Origin: Thermococcus henrietii
GTDB lineage: Archaea; Methanobacteriota_B; Thermococci; Thermococcales; Thermococcaceae
Direction of reading: 5' to 3'
Assembly (NCBI RefSeq): GCF_900198835.1
Contig: NZ_LT900021.1
Span: 434,001 to 498,000, forward strand
Length of the DNA: 64,000 nucleotides
The stretch's first letter is position 1, and every line of letters starts with the position of its first letter. This document shows, one piece after another, positions 8,209 to 17,423 of this stretch. The notes beneath the pieces were generated by a model. The model was given only the letters and a program-made list of their open reading frames with translations, was not told the DNA's origin and made no database searches. The translations under genes were made by a program, and so were the position numbers.

Positions 8209-9024
8209 GTGATAGAGATAACCTTCCTCGGAAGCGGGGGCGGGAGGTTCATCACAATAACCCAGTTCCGCTCCACGGGGGGATTCCACATAAGGGCGAG
8301 CAGGAACGTTTACGTCGACCCCGGACCGGGAGCGCTCGTCAGGAGCTGGCGCTACAAGCTCGACCCGAGGAGGCTCGATGCTATCTTCGTCTCCCACAGG
8401 CACGTTGACCACTGCAACGACCTCGAGGTCATGGTCGAGGCCATGACAGGCGGTGCGCTCAAGAAGAGGGGAACGCTGATAGCTTCGAAGAGCGTCGTCT
8501 ATGGCGACGAGACTCATACACCTGCGATAAGCAAGTACCACATTGAGGTTCTTGAGAGCGTCCACACGCCAGAGCCGGGCAACAAGATAGCGATAGGCGA
8601 GGAGGAGTTCCTCATAACGCCGAGCCAGCACTCGGACCCCACAACCATCGGCTTCCGCATGAAGACCGCCTACGGCGACATCTCCTACATTCCCGACACG
8701 GCCTACTTCGACGGCCTGATAGAGTGGCACGACGGGGCGAGAGTTCTCATAGCTGCCATAACGCGCCCGAGGGACATGGGAATTCCCTACCACCTCAGCA
8801 CCGACGATGCCGTTGAGATGCTCAAGAGCATGGAGAAAAAGCCGGAAGTCCTGATAATGAGCCACATCGGCATGAAGATGCACTTCGCCAACCCCTACAA
8901 GGAGGCAAAGTACATCGAAACTGTAACGGGCGTCAAGACCTACGTCGCAAAGGAGGGCTTTAAGGTCATGATAGATAAAAGGGAAATAGCCGTCAGGACC
9001 CTTCGACCCGCGCGCTTCGTTTGA
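8209..9024 (+). CDS. MBL-fold metallo-hydrolase
   Basis: A 271-residue metallo-beta-lactamase-fold protein. The zinc-binding motif is intact: SHRHVDHCND near residue 63, a histidine in PSQHSDP, an aspartate in YIPDTAYFDG, and a late histidine in IMSHIGMKMH. Members hydrolyse phosphodiesters, lactones or thioesters; nothing here decides which. The start is GTG 8209, directly after GGAGGTGAGGGA; the frame is open upstream but that part overlaps the divergent gene. Its 3' end overlaps the phosphohexomutase gene by 32 bases in convergent orientation. Confidence 0.85.
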   Translation: MIEITFLGSGGGRFITITQFRSTGGFHIRASRNVYVDPGPGALVRSWRYKLDPRRLDAIFVSHRHVDHCNDLEVMVEAMTGGALKKRGTLIASKSVVYGDETHTPAISKYHIEVLESVHTPEPGNKIAIGEEEFLITPSQHSDPTTIGFRMKTAYGDISYIPDTAYFDGLIEWHDGARVLIAAITRPRDMGIPYHLSTDDAVEMLKSMEKKPEVLIMSHIGMKMHFANPYKEAKYIETVTGVKTYVAKEGFKVMIDKREIAVRTLRPARFV

Positions 9025-10363
9025 GCTTTTCCACTTCTTTTGCAACCGTTTTATAAGCTAACTCGAAGAGCTCGTCCCTTCTCTTTTCGCTCGGCCCCTC
9101 GACGACGACGCGAATCTTCGGCTCCGTCCCGCTCGGCCTGACGAGAACCCACGAGCCGTCCCTCAGCTGGAAGCGGTAGCCCGAAATCGTGAGGACTTCT
9201 TTGATTTCCTCCCCTAAGGCCTTCTCAAGCTCCTCTCTGGCCCTCTCGACGACCTTCCCCTTGAGTTCGTCCGGGCACGGAACGTTCTCCTTCCTCAAGT
9301 AATAGACCGGAATCTCCGAGACGAGCTTCGAGAGCGGGCCGTTCTCGTCAATCATCCTAATCAGGAGCGCCATCGTCACGAAGCTGTCAATCCAGTTGCC
9401 GAACTTTGGATGGACGAGCTTCCAGGGCTCGCCGGCGAAGATGGCGTTGTAGCGTTTTATGCCGTCGTGGGGCTGGCCGAGGGGAACGCGTACAACCTTC
9501 CCTCCGGCCTTTTCAACCACCTCATCAATCCTCGACCCGGTGTTTATCGACGTAACAACCGTTCCCCCGCCGTTTTCTTCAACGTAGTGCTTGGCGAAGA
9601 GCGCTATTACTGTATCCTCGTCAACGTAGTTACCCCTCTCGTCGAAGACCGCTATCCTGTCGGCGTCGCCGTCCTGAGCTATTGCCAAATCGACGCCGAG
9701 TTCTTTAACAAGCTCCCCGAGGTAGGCGATGTTTTCATAGCGGGGCTCTGGCTTCCTTCCCGGGAAGTGGCCGTCAACGTGGGCGTTCACGCTTATAACC
9801 TTGGCCCCCATCTCGCGGAGCAGGTAAGGAGCCAAAACGCTCCCGGAGCCGTTGGCCCCGTCGTAGAGGACTTTAAGGTCCGTCTCGTGGTTTACGAAGT
9901 CGAGAACCGCTCCGATGTAGTCGTTTATAACGTCGAGGGATTTAACCGTTTTAATCTCGTTCCACTCTGCCTTCCTGAAGTTCCCGGAGAAGATTATCTC
10001 CTCAAGCTCCCCCTCCTGCTCGACGTAGAATTCCGTCCCGTCGCCGTTGAAGACCTTTATCCCGTTGTCGGTCGGGGGATTGTGGGAGGCTGTAATCATA
10101 ACTCCAGCGTCGCCGTGCTCTCTCGTTGCCCAGGCTAAAGCTGGAGTTGGAATCAAATCGGCATCTAAAACCTCCATCCCGCTCGCGAGCAGACCGCTTA
10201 TCAGAGCGTTCTTGAGCATGATGCTTGAAGTCCTCCCGTCCCTCGCGACGACCGCTTTTCCGCTCCTGTAAGTTCCAACGGCCATTCCGACCTTCAACGC
10301 AAGCTCGGGCGTCACCTTCTCCCAGAGCCTTCCCCGAATCCCCGCGGTGCCGAAGAGCTTCAT
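8993..10363 (-). CDS. Phosphohexomutase (GlmM/ManB type)
   Basis: A 456-residue alpha-D-phosphohexomutase moving phosphate between C1 and C6 of a sugar phosphate. All four family elements are present: the phosphoserine loop TASHNPPTDNGIKVF near residue 90-104, metal-binding DGDADR near residue 230, the sugar-specificity loop around GEPWKLVHPKFGNW, and the phosphate loop RPSGTEPKIR near residue 415. Archaeal members act on glucosamine-, mannose- or glucose-phosphate, and a Thermococcus homologue has been reported as a phosphopentomutase, so specificity is open. A ribosome site GGTGGTGGT precedes ATG 10363. It could supply sugar phosphates to the glycan locus further right. Confidence 0.88.
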   Translation of the reverse strand: MKLFGTAGIRGRLWEKVTPELALKVGMAVGTYRSGKAVVARDGRTSSIMLKNALISGLLASGMEVLDADLIPTPALAWATREHGDAGVMITASHNPPTDNGIKVFNGDGTEFYVEQEGELEEIIFSGNFRKAEWNEIKTVKSLDVINDYIGAVLDFVNHETDLKVLYDGANGSGSVLAPYLLREMGAKVISVNAHVDGHFPGRKPEPRYENIAYLGELVKELGVDLAIAQDGDADRIAVFDERGNYVDEDTVIALFAKHYVEENGGGTVVTSINTGSRIDEVVEKAGGKVVRVPLGQPHDGIKRYNAIFAGEPWKLVHPKFGNWIDSFVTMALLIRMIDENGPLSKLVSEIPVYYLRKENVPCPDELKGKVVERAREELEKALGEEIKEVLTISGYRFQLRDGSWVLVRPSGTEPKIRVVVEGPSEKRRDELFELAYKTVAKEVEKLKRSARVEGS

Positions 10364-10385
10364 ACCACCACCGGCTTTAGTTCGC

Positions 10386-10784
10386 TCACGGCTTATAAAC
10401 GTATATCGCCAGTCCTTTATAGTTCACGAGCCTCATCTGTTTGGGCACGGAGTCACCGCTCAGGGGCAGAATCACGAGGGGAACGCCGGTTTTTTTGCTC
10501 AGCTCGACGATGGGCTTCATTATCTCGGGCGTCGGCCTTACTGAGTAGAGAACCACCGCGTCCCTGTAAAGGCTGACCCTCGGCCTGAAGAGGTCGTCGC
10601 GGACCGCTTTTATGCCAGCTTTCTTCGCGTTCTCAACGGCTCTCTCGTTCCAGTCTATCGCCAGAACGTCGTAGCCGAGCTCGGTCAGCCTTAAAGCCAC
10701 TTTCGTCTGGAAGCCTATGCCGAGCTCAACAGCCTTTCCCCTGGGGAAGTTCTCGGCTATGAAATCGGCGAGGGTTTCGAGCAT
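10386..10784 (-). CDS. UPF0146 family protein
   Basis: A 132-residue protein of the archaeal family UPF0146. It resembles a minimal Rossmann domain: VELGIGFQTKVALRL near residue 18 and LAIDWNERAVENAKKAG near residue 42 look like the SAM-binding part of a methyltransferase, but no catalytic segment is evident. The biochemical role is not known to me. It lies 22 bases from the phosphohexomutase start on the same strand and may be cotranscribed with it. Confidence 0.85.
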   Translation of the reverse strand: MLETLADFIAENFPRGKAVELGIGFQTKVALRLTELGYDVLAIDWNERAVENAKKAGIKAVRDDLFRPRVSLYRDAVVLYSVRPTPEIMKPIVELSKKTGVPLVILPLSGDSVPKQMRLVNYKGLAIYVYKP

Positions 10785-10835
10785 GATTTTGACCCCGTTT
10801 CCACCTCTTAAACGCCCCTTAAAAAAGGTTTGAAG

Positions 10836-10898
10836 CCAAAAGTTTTATACACCTACCGTGACCATATACCACTAAAGATGAATAAACTATCGTTAGTG
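10836..10898 (+). promoter_or_regulatory. TrmBL1 promoter with an inverted repeat
   Basis: CCAAAAGTTTTATAC at 10836-10850 is the BRE/TATA element. Downstream, CACTAA (10870-10875) and TTAGTG (10893-10898) form an inverted repeat with a 17-base gap around the expected transcription start. A ribosome site GGGGGAA follows before ATG 10918. The inverted repeat may be an autoregulatory site, but it does not match the known TATCAC-N5-GTGATA operator. Confidence 0.5.
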
Positions 10899-10917
10899 AA
10901 AGACAGGGGGAAGTAAA

Positions 10918-11943
10918 ATGAGGGAGGAGGAAATCATTGAGAAGCTCCAGAAGCTCGGACTCACGAAGTACGAGAGCTTAGCGTACATAACCCTTCTCAA
11001 GCTCGGCCCGAGCAAGGCCACCGACATAACCAAGGAGAGCGGAATTCCGCACACGAGGGTCTACGACGTCCTCAGCTCGCTCCACAGGAAGGGCTTCGTT
11101 GACGTTATGCACGGGACTCCGAGGCTCTACCGCCCGGTTAACCCCGAGGTCGTCCTCGAGCGCATAAAGGAGGAGTTCATTGAGGACATTGAGAAGCTCA
11201 AGGAGGCGTTCGTCGAGCTCTACAAGCAGACCCACGGGCAGGAGTTGCCCGAGATATGGACGATTCTCGGCTTCGACAACACCCTTGAGAGGGTTCAGCA
11301 CATAATAAGGACCGCCCGCTACGAGGTTCTAATCAACACGCCCTACGAGTTCCTCGAGCTTCTCAGACGGGACATAAAGGCCAGGAAGGACGTAATCTTC
11401 GTGATAATCACAAACCTGCCCGATGAAATCCCCGACTGGCTCAAGGCGGACAACATACTCCTCGCGAGAACCGGCGGTGCCCCCTGGCTCATGGCGAGCT
11501 GGATAATCGGCGACGCGGACTACTCGATATTCTTCGGCGCGATTCCCAAGGACAAGAGGCGGGAGAAGTTCTACTCCTTCTGGGCCAAGAGCCCCAGGGC
11601 GGTCTTCCAGTACATGCACTGGTTCTACACGATTTACTTCGACAACAGCGAGGTGGTCAAACCCATCAACTACGAGGCCCTCTCAAAGCCCCTGACCCTC
11701 GTGAACGTCAGGACCCTTATCACGATACTCAAACACGTTGGCCTTCCGAGGGAGGCCGAAATCGTTGGAAAGCTCGTCGATACGAGGGAGCCGGTGGAGC
11801 TCCACGGGAAGATTGTTGACTACGAGTACACCCCGCTCGTGGCCAACGTCACAATCGAGGCCGGTGGCAACCGCTGGAAGGTCGGCGGAATAAGCAGTTA
11901 CGTCGAGGACGTCGAGGGCGAGAAGTTCATACTCCTTGAGTGA
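10918..11943 (+). CDS. trmBL1: TrmB-family sugar-responsive transcription regulator (TrmBL1/Tgr type)
   Basis: A 341-residue TrmB-family regulator. Residues 1-80 are a winged helix (LQKLGLTKYESLAYITLLKL, then SGIPHTRVYDVLSSLHRKGF), followed by a short coiled segment and a C-terminal sugar-binding domain ending VEDVEGEKFILLE. In Pyrococcus and Thermococcus the orthologue (TrmBL1 or Tgr) represses glycolytic and sugar-uptake genes and activates gluconeogenic genes through TATCAC-N5-GTGATA sites, relieved by maltotriose-type sugars. A close match to this site lies before the GH57 gene at 23714. It is followed at once by glycogen synthase, which fits a regulator of polysaccharide use. Confidence 0.88.
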   Translation: MREEEIIEKLQKLGLTKYESLAYITLLKLGPSKATDITKESGIPHTRVYDVLSSLHRKGFVDVMHGTPRLYRPVNPEVVLERIKEEFIEDIEKLKEAFVELYKQTHGQELPEIWTILGFDNTLERVQHIIRTARYEVLINTPYEFLELLRRDIKARKDVIFVIITNLPDEIPDWLKADNILLARTGGAPWLMASWIIGDADYSIFFGAIPKDKRREKFYSFWAKSPRAVFQYMHWFYTIYFDNSEVVKPINYEALSKPLTLVNVRTLITILKHVGLPREAEIVGKLVDTREPVELHGKIVDYEYTPLVANVTIEAGGNRWKVGGISSYVEDVEGEKFILLE

Positions 11944-11948
11944 TGCCT

Positions 11949-13295
11949 ATGCGCGTCCTCATACTCTCTTTCGAATACCTGCCGGTTAAGGTCGGTGGTT
12001 TGGCGGAGGCCGTTACGAGCATAGCTGAAGGTCTTGTCGAGCTCGGCAACGAGGTAATCGTCTTCACCCCCGACCATGGGCGGAACCTCGGTGAGCCGTT
12101 TCTCACTTTCAGGCTCTCCTTTGAGGGCAGGACCGTCGAGGTAACCGCCAGAAAGAGGGAGCAGAACGGGGTCACGGTTTACACGCTCTCCGGAGACCTC
12201 CTCGACACCGACGTTTACCCCGACTGGGAGACCCTCCTCAGGAAGGCCGTCCTCTTCGGCAAAGCTTCGGCCGGTCTGCTCAACCACCTTATCGGGACCT
12301 TTAAGCCCGATGTCGTTCACGCCCACGACTGGCACACCGTCTTCGCCCTCGGACTTTTGAAGAAGTACTTCTCTCCCAAAGCCGTTTTCACGGTCCACAG
12401 GCTCAACAAGGCCAGGATTCCAGCGGGCTACTTCCACGAGGCCAACCTTGGTGAGCTCGCGCCTTACCCCGAGATAGACCCCGAGCACACCGCCTGCTAC
12501 ATAGCCGACGCGGTAACGACCGTTAGCAAAAGCTACCTCCTCGAGGAATGGGACTTCTTCAGGAACTTTGACGGCAAGGTGACGCACGTCTTCAACGGCA
12601 TAGACTGCTCCTTCTGGAGCGAGGAGCTCCTTGAGAACGCCGATAGGCCGAGGGAGGGGCGGAGACGGCTAATCCTCCAACGCTTTGGTTTGAGTGACGG
12701 AAAGGCCTTCATGTTCATCGGTCGCTTCGACAGGGCCCAGAAGGGCGTTGACACGCTCCTAAGGGCGATAGAGATACTCTCCGGGGACCCGTCTTTTAAG
12801 GAGATGCGCTTCATTATCGTCGGCAAGGGCGACCCGGGATTAGAGGCCTGGGCCAAAGCCGTTGAGAACCGCTTCCCTGAGAACGTCAAGGTAATCACCG
12901 ACGTCCTGCCGAGGGAAACCGTCCGCGAGCTGTACGGCTCGGTGGACTTCGTGGTGATTCCGTCTTACTTTGAGCCCTTTGGATTGGTTCAGCTTGAGGC
13001 GATGTGCCTCGGGGCGATTCCAATAGCGAGCGCCGTCGGTGGACTCAAGGACACGATAATAGACCTCAACATAGACCCTGAGAACGCCACCGGAATACTC
13101 GTCCCGCCGAGAGATGCATTCGCCCTCGCGAGGGCCATGGTTTCGGCTAAAGAGCTCAACGAAGGAACCCTCGCAAGGCTCCGTGAGAACGCCAAGAAGC
13201 GCGCGAGAAAGGACTTCGCCTGGGAGAAGGCCTGCAGGCGCTACCTGCTCGTTTACACAGGAGCAGTGGACAAGGCGATGCCCTTCCTGCTCTAA
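11949..13295 (+). CDS. glgA: Glycogen synthase (GT5 type)
   Basis: A 448-residue GT-B glycosyltransferase that extends alpha-1,4-glucan from a nucleotide-activated glucose. The GT5 hallmark KVGGLAEAV is near the N-terminus, [10 protein letters not shown] near residue 118, [10 protein letters not shown] near residue 215, and the retaining-enzyme [14 protein letters not shown] motif near residue 340. Start choice: ATG 11949 follows GAGTGATGCCT; ATG 11943 overlapping the TrmBL1 stop is also possible. It overlaps or abuts the regulator gene, so the two are one operon. Archaeal enzymes of this type are single proteins, shorter than plant or bacterial starch synthases. Confidence 0.9.
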   Translation: MRVLILSFEYLPVKVGGLAEAVTSIAEGLVELGNEVIVFTPDHGRNLGEPFLTFRLSFEGRTVEVTARKREQNGVTVYTLSGDLLDTDVYPDWETLLRKAVLFGKASAGLLNHLIGTFKPDVVHAHDWHTVFALGLLKKYFSPKAVFTVHRLNKARIPAGYFHEANLGELAPYPEIDPEHTACYIADAVTTVSKSYLLEEWDFFRNFDGKVTHVFNGIDCSFWSEELLENADRPREGRRRLILQRFGLSDGKAFMFIGRFDRAQKGVDTLLRAIEILSGDPSFKEMRFIIVGKGDPGLEAWAKAVENRFPENVKVITDVLPRETVRELYGSVDFVVIPSYFEPFGLVQLEAMCLGAIPIASAVGGLKDTIIDLNIDPENATGILVPPRDAFALARAMVSAKELNEGTLARLRENAKKRARKDFAWEKACRRYLLVYTGAVDKAMPFLL

Positions 13296-13654
13296 CGCCA
13301 GCCGAATTTGGCTAAAAACTTCCTCTTCAGCCTTTTTATCGTCCCTGAAACTCCGAGCGTCCTGAAGATTGCCTTCGAGCCGTTTATCTCCGTCACAAGG
13401 GTTAGGGCAAACCTGAGCTCCTCGACGTGCTTTCTGTCAACCCTGACGATTCCGGTCTGGCTCTTCTCATCGAAGCGTATGAACCAGGGCTTTGCTTTAG
13501 CCGAGCCGAGGACTCCGAGCGTTGAGAGGCTTGCCTCCCATATCGCCCTCTTGACCTCGTCCTTCCGGAAGGGCCTCTCCCCAATCAGCTGGAAGGCTAT
13601 GTAGCGGTGCTTCTCGCGGAGTGTAGGGGGCAGATACTTTGGCTTCTCCCTCAT
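13292..13654 (-). CDS. rnp2: RNase P protein component 2 (Pop5 homologue)
   Basis: A 120-residue archaeal Pop5 homologue, one of the protein subunits that help RNase P RNA cut the 5' leader from tRNA precursors. The sequence begins [20 protein letters not shown] and ends with the strongly conserved [14 protein letters not shown]. The length equals that of Pyrococcus Pop5. I prefer ATG 13654; an in-frame ATG two codons upstream is equally permitted. It is convergent with glgA, overlapping by four bases, and divergent from the radical SAM gene. Confidence 0.9.
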   Translation of the reverse strand: MREKPKYLPPTLREKHRYIAFQLIGERPFRKDEVKRAIWEASLSTLGVLGSAKAKPWFIRFDEKSQTGIVRVDRKHVEELRFALTLVTEINGSKAIFRTLGVSGTIKRLKRKFLAKFGWR

Positions 13655-13725
13655 AGGCATCGGACAACTTTGCCCGCCAACGTTTTTAAGGCCTGCCCCC
13701 GGGTTAGGGTTGGCGAGGTGTTGGC

Positions 13726-14811
13726 ATGGTATGGGAGACCCCTTACTTCTCATACGCCGTGAGGGAACTTCCGAAGGGCTGTGGGCTCTGCGTTAGGGGT
13801 GAGAAGCTCGTCCTCTTCACCACAGGGAAGTGTCCGAGGGACTGCTTCTACTGCCCGCTGAGCCCTTGGAGGAGGGAAGATGTTGTTTACGCCAACGAGA
13901 GACCCGTTAAGAGCGTTGATGACGTCATCGAGGAGGTGATGATTCAGGAGGCAAAGGGCGCGGGCGTCACCGGCGGGGACCCCCTCGCGAGGCTCGACAG
14001 AACGGTTCAATACATACGCGCCCTCAAGGAGGCCTTTGGTGAGGACTTTCACGTCCACCTCTACACCACCGGCGCTTTAGCGACCAAGAAGAACCTCGAA
14101 AAGCTCTACGATGCAGGCCTTGACGAGATACGCTTCCACCCCGACCTCTTCAATCCCAACTCGAAGCTCTTCAAGGTGGAAATAGAGAACATAAAGAACG
14201 CCTTCGACTTCGACTGGGACATCGGCGGGGAGATTCCCTCCGTCCCGGGCCAGTTCGAGAGGATGAAGTGGTACGCCGAATTCCTCGACAGCCTCGGTGC
14301 GAAGTTCCTCAACGTGAACGAGCTGGAGTTCAGCGAGACCAACCTCAGAAACCTTCTCGACAGGGGGTACCGGCCGATAAGCGACGAGAGCTCGGCCATA
14401 AAGGGTTCGCTTGAACTCGGGCTTAAACTCCTCGAGTGGGGTGAGGAAAACACCTCGCTGAGCTACCACCTCTGCACCGCGAAGCTCAAGGACGCCGTCC
14501 AGCTCAGGAACCGGTTGAGGAGAATGGCGAGGAGCGTGGCTAAGCCATACATGGAAATCACCGAAGACGGAACGCTCCGCTTTGGGATTGCCGAATACGA
14601 CGACCTGGACGAGCTTTACGAGTTCCTCGTCAGCGAGGCCGAGGTTCCGGAGGAATGGCTCCACGTGAACAAGGAAAAGGGCAGAATTGAGATGCCCGAG
14701 GAGGTGGCTTTAGAGCTGGCCGAGGCCATCGAAGGCGACGTGAGGTTCTTCATCGTCGAGGAGTACCCGACCTTCGACCGGATTGAGGTCGAGAGGATTC
14801 CTTTACCCTGA
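13726..14811 (+). CDS. Radical SAM protein (COG2108 type)
   Basis: A 361-residue radical SAM enzyme. The iron-sulphur motif is [14 protein letters not shown] (CxxxCxxC) near residue 34-45, followed by the SAM-binding [10 protein letters not shown], a HVHLYTTGA strand and [10 protein letters not shown], all typical of a partial TIM barrel. Two more cysteines near the N-terminus (GCGLC) may bind a further cluster or metal. It belongs to the group annotated as related to pyruvate formate-lyase activating enzymes, but no glycyl-radical partner is nearby and the substrate is unknown. ATG 13726 is preceded by GAGGTG. Confidence 0.85.
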   Translation: MVWETPYFSYAVRELPKGCGLCVRGEKLVLFTTGKCPRDCFYCPLSPWRREDVVYANERPVKSVDDVIEEVMIQEAKGAGVTGGDPLARLDRTVQYIRALKEAFGEDFHVHLYTTGALATKKNLEKLYDAGLDEIRFHPDLFNPNSKLFKVEIENIKNAFDFDWDIGGEIPSVPGQFERMKWYAEFLDSLGAKFLNVNELEFSETNLRNLLDRGYRPISDESSAIKGSLELGLKLLEWGEENTSLSYHLCTAKLKDAVQLRNRLRRMARSVAKPYMEITEDGTLRFGIAEYDDLDELYEFLVSEAEVPEEWLHVNKEKGRIEMPEEVALELAEAIEGDVRFFIVEEYPTFDRIEVERIPLP

Positions 14812-14841
14812 ATTTCTCCTGAGTTCCTCTTTTGAGTTGTT

Positions 14842-14920
14842 ACTTATGGGGGCGTAAGTAACTTACGGGGGCGTAAGTTGTAAGGGCTTCGAAAAGGTTA
14901 TTTACCCCCGGGAATATTAA
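14842..14920. repeat. Direct repeat copy A with ACTTAC/GTAAGT sites
   Basis: This 79-base stretch aligns with 17422-17497 in the same orientation, with roughly four of five bases identical and one two-base gap. It starts with alternating ACTTAY and GTAAGT half-sites (GTAAGTAACTTAC at 14854-14866 is palindromic), then a shared TCGAAA, GGTTATTT and GGGAATATTA. On the plus strand GGTTATTTA is placed to drive the membrane protein at 14926 as a leaderless mRNA. On the minus strand the same element would read towards the end of the radical SAM gene, where no gene awaits it. Confidence 0.75.
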
Positions 14921-14925
14921 CGGCC

Positions 14926-15708
14926 ATGCGGGTCTTTGTTAGGGACTACCTCCTCCCATGGGCGTTCATCGTCGTATTTTGGCTCGTCCTCTGGCTTCTC
15001 ATCCCCCCAATGAGGGAACATCTAAACGCCGTGAACATCTTCGCGGTTTTCCTCCTTCTCATTCCGTTTCTCCTCGTGGCGCTTCACTTCGTTGGTAAGA
15101 CCCTCGAACGCTACGGCTACTCGCGGGAAGACATCAGAAGATTGCCCGAGATAATCGAGAAAACCCACGGCAGGCTCTACTTTCCAAAAGAGGTGTTTAA
15201 TATCATCGGCGACGCCATTATCTTCTGGGGACTCTTTGCGTGGGTTCTTCTGGCGACTGGAGACCCGATAATGGGACTTTTAAGCGGAGTCGCGATGTTT
15301 GCTGAAATCTTCGCCTTCTTCGTTCTTTTCGTCTCGATGGTCATTTGGGTTATTATCTTTCCCCACTCCCTTTACAGGCTCTTTACCGGGAGGGAACCCA
15401 GCAGGGACTTCCTGATTGAGCTGATAAGACAGAACCTTGTCCTCACGGCAATCCTCGTCGCGGTCAGGCTCATAGCACTCCATTCAAACTATCCGGCGGG
15501 TGATGATTTAATCGGGAAGATGATGGCCTTTGGACGGAAAACGGAGTTGGTAAGCCTGCTCCTTGAACTTTCTGGGCTGAACTTTCTCTTTGGCATTGTT
15601 AGCCTCTACGGGTCGAGGAAGAGCAGAAAGCTGACGGCGCTGGCGCTGACGGTCATCGTGTTCCTTCAGCTGTGGGTCGCGTGGAGGATTGTGGCGGACA
15701 AACTTTAA
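14926..15708 (+). CDS. Polytopic membrane protein of unknown function
   Basis: A 260-residue membrane protein with about six helices: two near residues 10-60, two around 105-150, and two or three in the last 100 residues, separated by a cytoplasmic-type segment (GKTLERYGYSREDIRRLPE). No catalytic motif or family is recognised. There is no ribosome site; the start ATG 14926 lies at the end of direct repeat A, so a leaderless mRNA is likely. It is the first gene of the repeat-bracketed mini-island, followed closely by vapBC. Confidence 0.65.
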   Translation: MRVFVRDYLLPWAFIVVFWLVLWLLIPPMREHLNAVNIFAVFLLLIPFLLVALHFVGKTLERYGYSREDIRRLPEIIEKTHGRLYFPKEVFNIIGDAIIFWGLFAWVLLATGDPIMGLLSGVAMFAEIFAFFVLFVSMVIWVIIFPHSLYRLFTGREPSRDFLIELIRQNLVLTAILVAVRLIALHSNYPAGDDLIGKMMAFGRKTELVSLLLELSGLNFLFGIVSLYGSRKSRKLTALALTVIVFLQLWVAWRIVADKL

Positions 15709-15715
15709 ATATTTC

Positions 15716-15729
15716 GTGCATGCATGCAC
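15716..15729. promoter_or_regulatory. 14-base perfect palindrome, candidate VapB operator
   Basis: GTGCATGCATGCAC at 15716-15729 is a perfect palindrome. It sits just after the TATA-like TTTAAATATT (15704-15713) and before the ribosome site GGTGG (15735-15739) of vapB, the usual place for an autoregulatory antitoxin operator. Confidence 0.6.
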
Positions 15730-15744
15730 TTATAGGTGGTGCCG

Positions 15745-15975
15745 TTGGGCAAGACGATAACGATAGCGGATGACGTTTACTACGAGCTCGTCAAGATGAA
15801 GGGGAACAAGAGCTTTTCCGAGCTTTTGAGAGAGCTCATAGGCAAGAAAAAGAAGGGCAATCTCGACGTGCTGATGATTGCCTTCGGGACGATGACGGAA
15901 GAGGAGGCCAAGGAATTTGAGAAGGAAATGAAGGAGGTTGAGGAATGGTTGAACTCTTGGACACCAGCGTGGTAA
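15745..15975 (+). CDS. vapB: VapB-type antitoxin (DUF217 family)
   Basis: A 76-residue antitoxin of the archaeal DUF217 group. The N-terminus [18 protein letters not shown] with [12 protein letters not shown] is the DNA-binding and dimerisation part; the acidic C-terminus ([18 protein letters not shown]) is the likely toxin-binding tail. I choose TTG 15745 because GGTGG lies five bases upstream; two GTG codons further up are inside that ribosome site. It overlaps vapC by 31 bases, the normal coupling. A perfect palindrome upstream probably is its operator. Confidence 0.85.
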   Translation: MGKTITIADDVYYELVKMKGNKSFSELLRELIGKKKKGNLDVLMIAFGTMTEEEAKEFEKEMKEVEEWLNSWTPAW

Positions 15976-16316
15976 TTGAACTGTTCAAGGGCAATCGGAG
16001 GGTTTCAATGCAACTCCCAGAAGATGCCGAGTATGCTCTCCCTTCGATAGTGCTCTTTGAGCTCCTCTGCGGAAAGCTCAAACCCCGACAGAGGCTGGCC
16101 CTTGAAAAGATGCCTGTGCTGAACTTTGATAGGGCAAGTGCGGAGATTGCGGGCGAGATATTCAGAGACCTGATGTCCAAGGGTCTGAGACCTCCAACAA
16201 AGGACCTTCTCATAGCTTCCACTGCCATAGCCCACAATGCGACGCTCTACACCTGCGATGAGGACTTCAAACGCTTCGAGGAGTACGGATTGAAGGTGAA
16301 AATTTTGGAAAAGTGA
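15945..16316 (+). CDS. vapC: VapC-type PIN-domain ribonuclease toxin
   Basis: A 123-residue PIN-domain toxin, a metal-dependent RNase that cuts specific RNAs when free of its antitoxin. Acidic active-site residues are seen in [14 protein letters not shown] (Asp near residue 6), LFELLCG (Glu near 40), [11 protein letters not shown] (Asp near 87) and YTCDEDF (Asp near 104). It overlaps vapB and lies inside the mini-island bracketed by the direct repeats. The toxin appears intact. Confidence 0.88.
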   Translation: MVELLDTSVVIELFKGNRRVSMQLPEDAEYALPSIVLFELLCGKLKPRQRLALEKMPVLNFDRASAEIAGEIFRDLMSKGLRPPTKDLLIASTAIAHNATLYTCDEDFKRFEEYGLKVKILEK

Positions 16317-16367
16317 TGCGGCTGAATGGAAAAGAAAAAGCAAAAGCCCAACCAGTGTACTCGGGCT

Positions 16368-17423
16368 CTACGGTCCTCTCAGGATTAGCTTAACCACGGG
16401 GTCGGCCAGTCGGTACTCCCCGTTCTCCTCCTCAATCCACCCCATTTTCTTCAGGTTCTTGAGAAGTTCGTACAGCCTCGGTTCTGGAGTCTTCATACCC
16501 TTCACGGCGAGGTAGTCCCTTATCAGGCTCCACCTGTTGTAGCCGAGGGCTACCGCCCGTAAAATCTCCTTGTACCTCCTGCTCCTCCTTTCAAGCTCCC
16601 CCAGCTCACCGAACAGCAGGCCCTTTGCAACGTTAAGCGTCGCCTCCATTGCCTTTTCGAAGTCTTTCGTTTCAAGGTATTTCACGCCGAAGAGGACGAG
16701 CCAGCCAGGGATTCCGTCAAGGATTGATACGGCGCGGTCTATGGTCTCCTCAGACACATCAAGGCCAGCTTCTCTAAAGCCTGTTCTCAGGAACTCCTTT
16801 GAGGTTTTTCCGTCGAAGGGCCTGACGTAGATTTCGCCTCCAACCCTTCCGTAAAGCGGGCTCTCGTAGTCGTCTATGCCAAGAAAGTCGTGGAGCAGGC
16901 CGACTTCCGAGCCGGTCAGGATAATCCTGAGGTTCGGCAGACTGTCGTAGGCGTGGGCAAACAAAGCTAAGAGCTCCTTCCCGCCCCGTGAGCCGTAGAA
17001 GCGCAGGTACTGGGCCTCGTCAAAGGCTATTATGAACCTCCCCGTTTTCTCGCCGACTTCGTTCAGCTCCCTGAAGACCTCCCTCAGCGAGGCGTTCTCT
17101 GGTTCTATCTCAAGAAACCGAAGGTTCAGCTTTACCCTGAACCGGGCAAGGGTTCTCCGGAGGGGTCCCCTTTTCGACTGAATTTCCCTTATGAGATCTT
17201 CCTTCGTTATGTGCCCGCTCTCGGCGTAGAGCTCCCTGCAGTCTATCAGAATCCCGGGATTCTCGTTGAGGTAAGCCCTTAGTATCGAGCTCTTGCCCAC
17301 GCGCCTTATTCCGAGCAGAAGGGTTAGAGGATACCTCTCGACGCTTTTCTCAAGCTCCTCGAACTCTTTCTCCCTGTCAAAAATCTCCTCTCTCCTCTCC
17401 TTTGGCCTGAGGTCGAACAGCAC
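16368..17423 (-). CDS. Archaeal AAA ATPase (ATPase_2 family)
   Basis: A 351-residue P-loop ATPase of the archaeal ATPase_2 group, frequent and variable in Thermococcales. It has RPKERREEIFDREKEFEELE at the N-terminus, Walker A LLGIRRVGKSS near residue 40, Walker B RFIIAFDEAQ near residue 128, the sensor segment ILTGSEVGLL near residue 165, and a C-terminal winged helix (RLYELLKNLKKMGWIEEENG). GTG 17423 is the start, with GGTGG five bases upstream inside repeat copy B. The family is linked to mobile and defence contexts, but no function is established for this protein. Confidence 0.87.
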   Translation of the reverse strand: MLFDLRPKERREEIFDREKEFEELEKSVERYPLTLLLGIRRVGKSSILRAYLNENPGILIDCRELYAESGHITKEDLIREIQSKRGPLRRTLARFRVKLNLRFLEIEPENASLREVFRELNEVGEKTGRFIIAFDEAQYLRFYGSRGGKELLALFAHAYDSLPNLRIILTGSEVGLLHDFLGIDDYESPLYGRVGGEIYVRPFDGKTSKEFLRTGFREAGLDVSEETIDRAVSILDGIPGWLVLFGVKYLETKDFEKAMEATLNVAKGLLFGELGELERRSRRYKEILRAVALGYNRWSLIRDYLAVKGMKTPEPRLYELLKNLKKMGWIEEENGEYRLADPVVKLILRGP

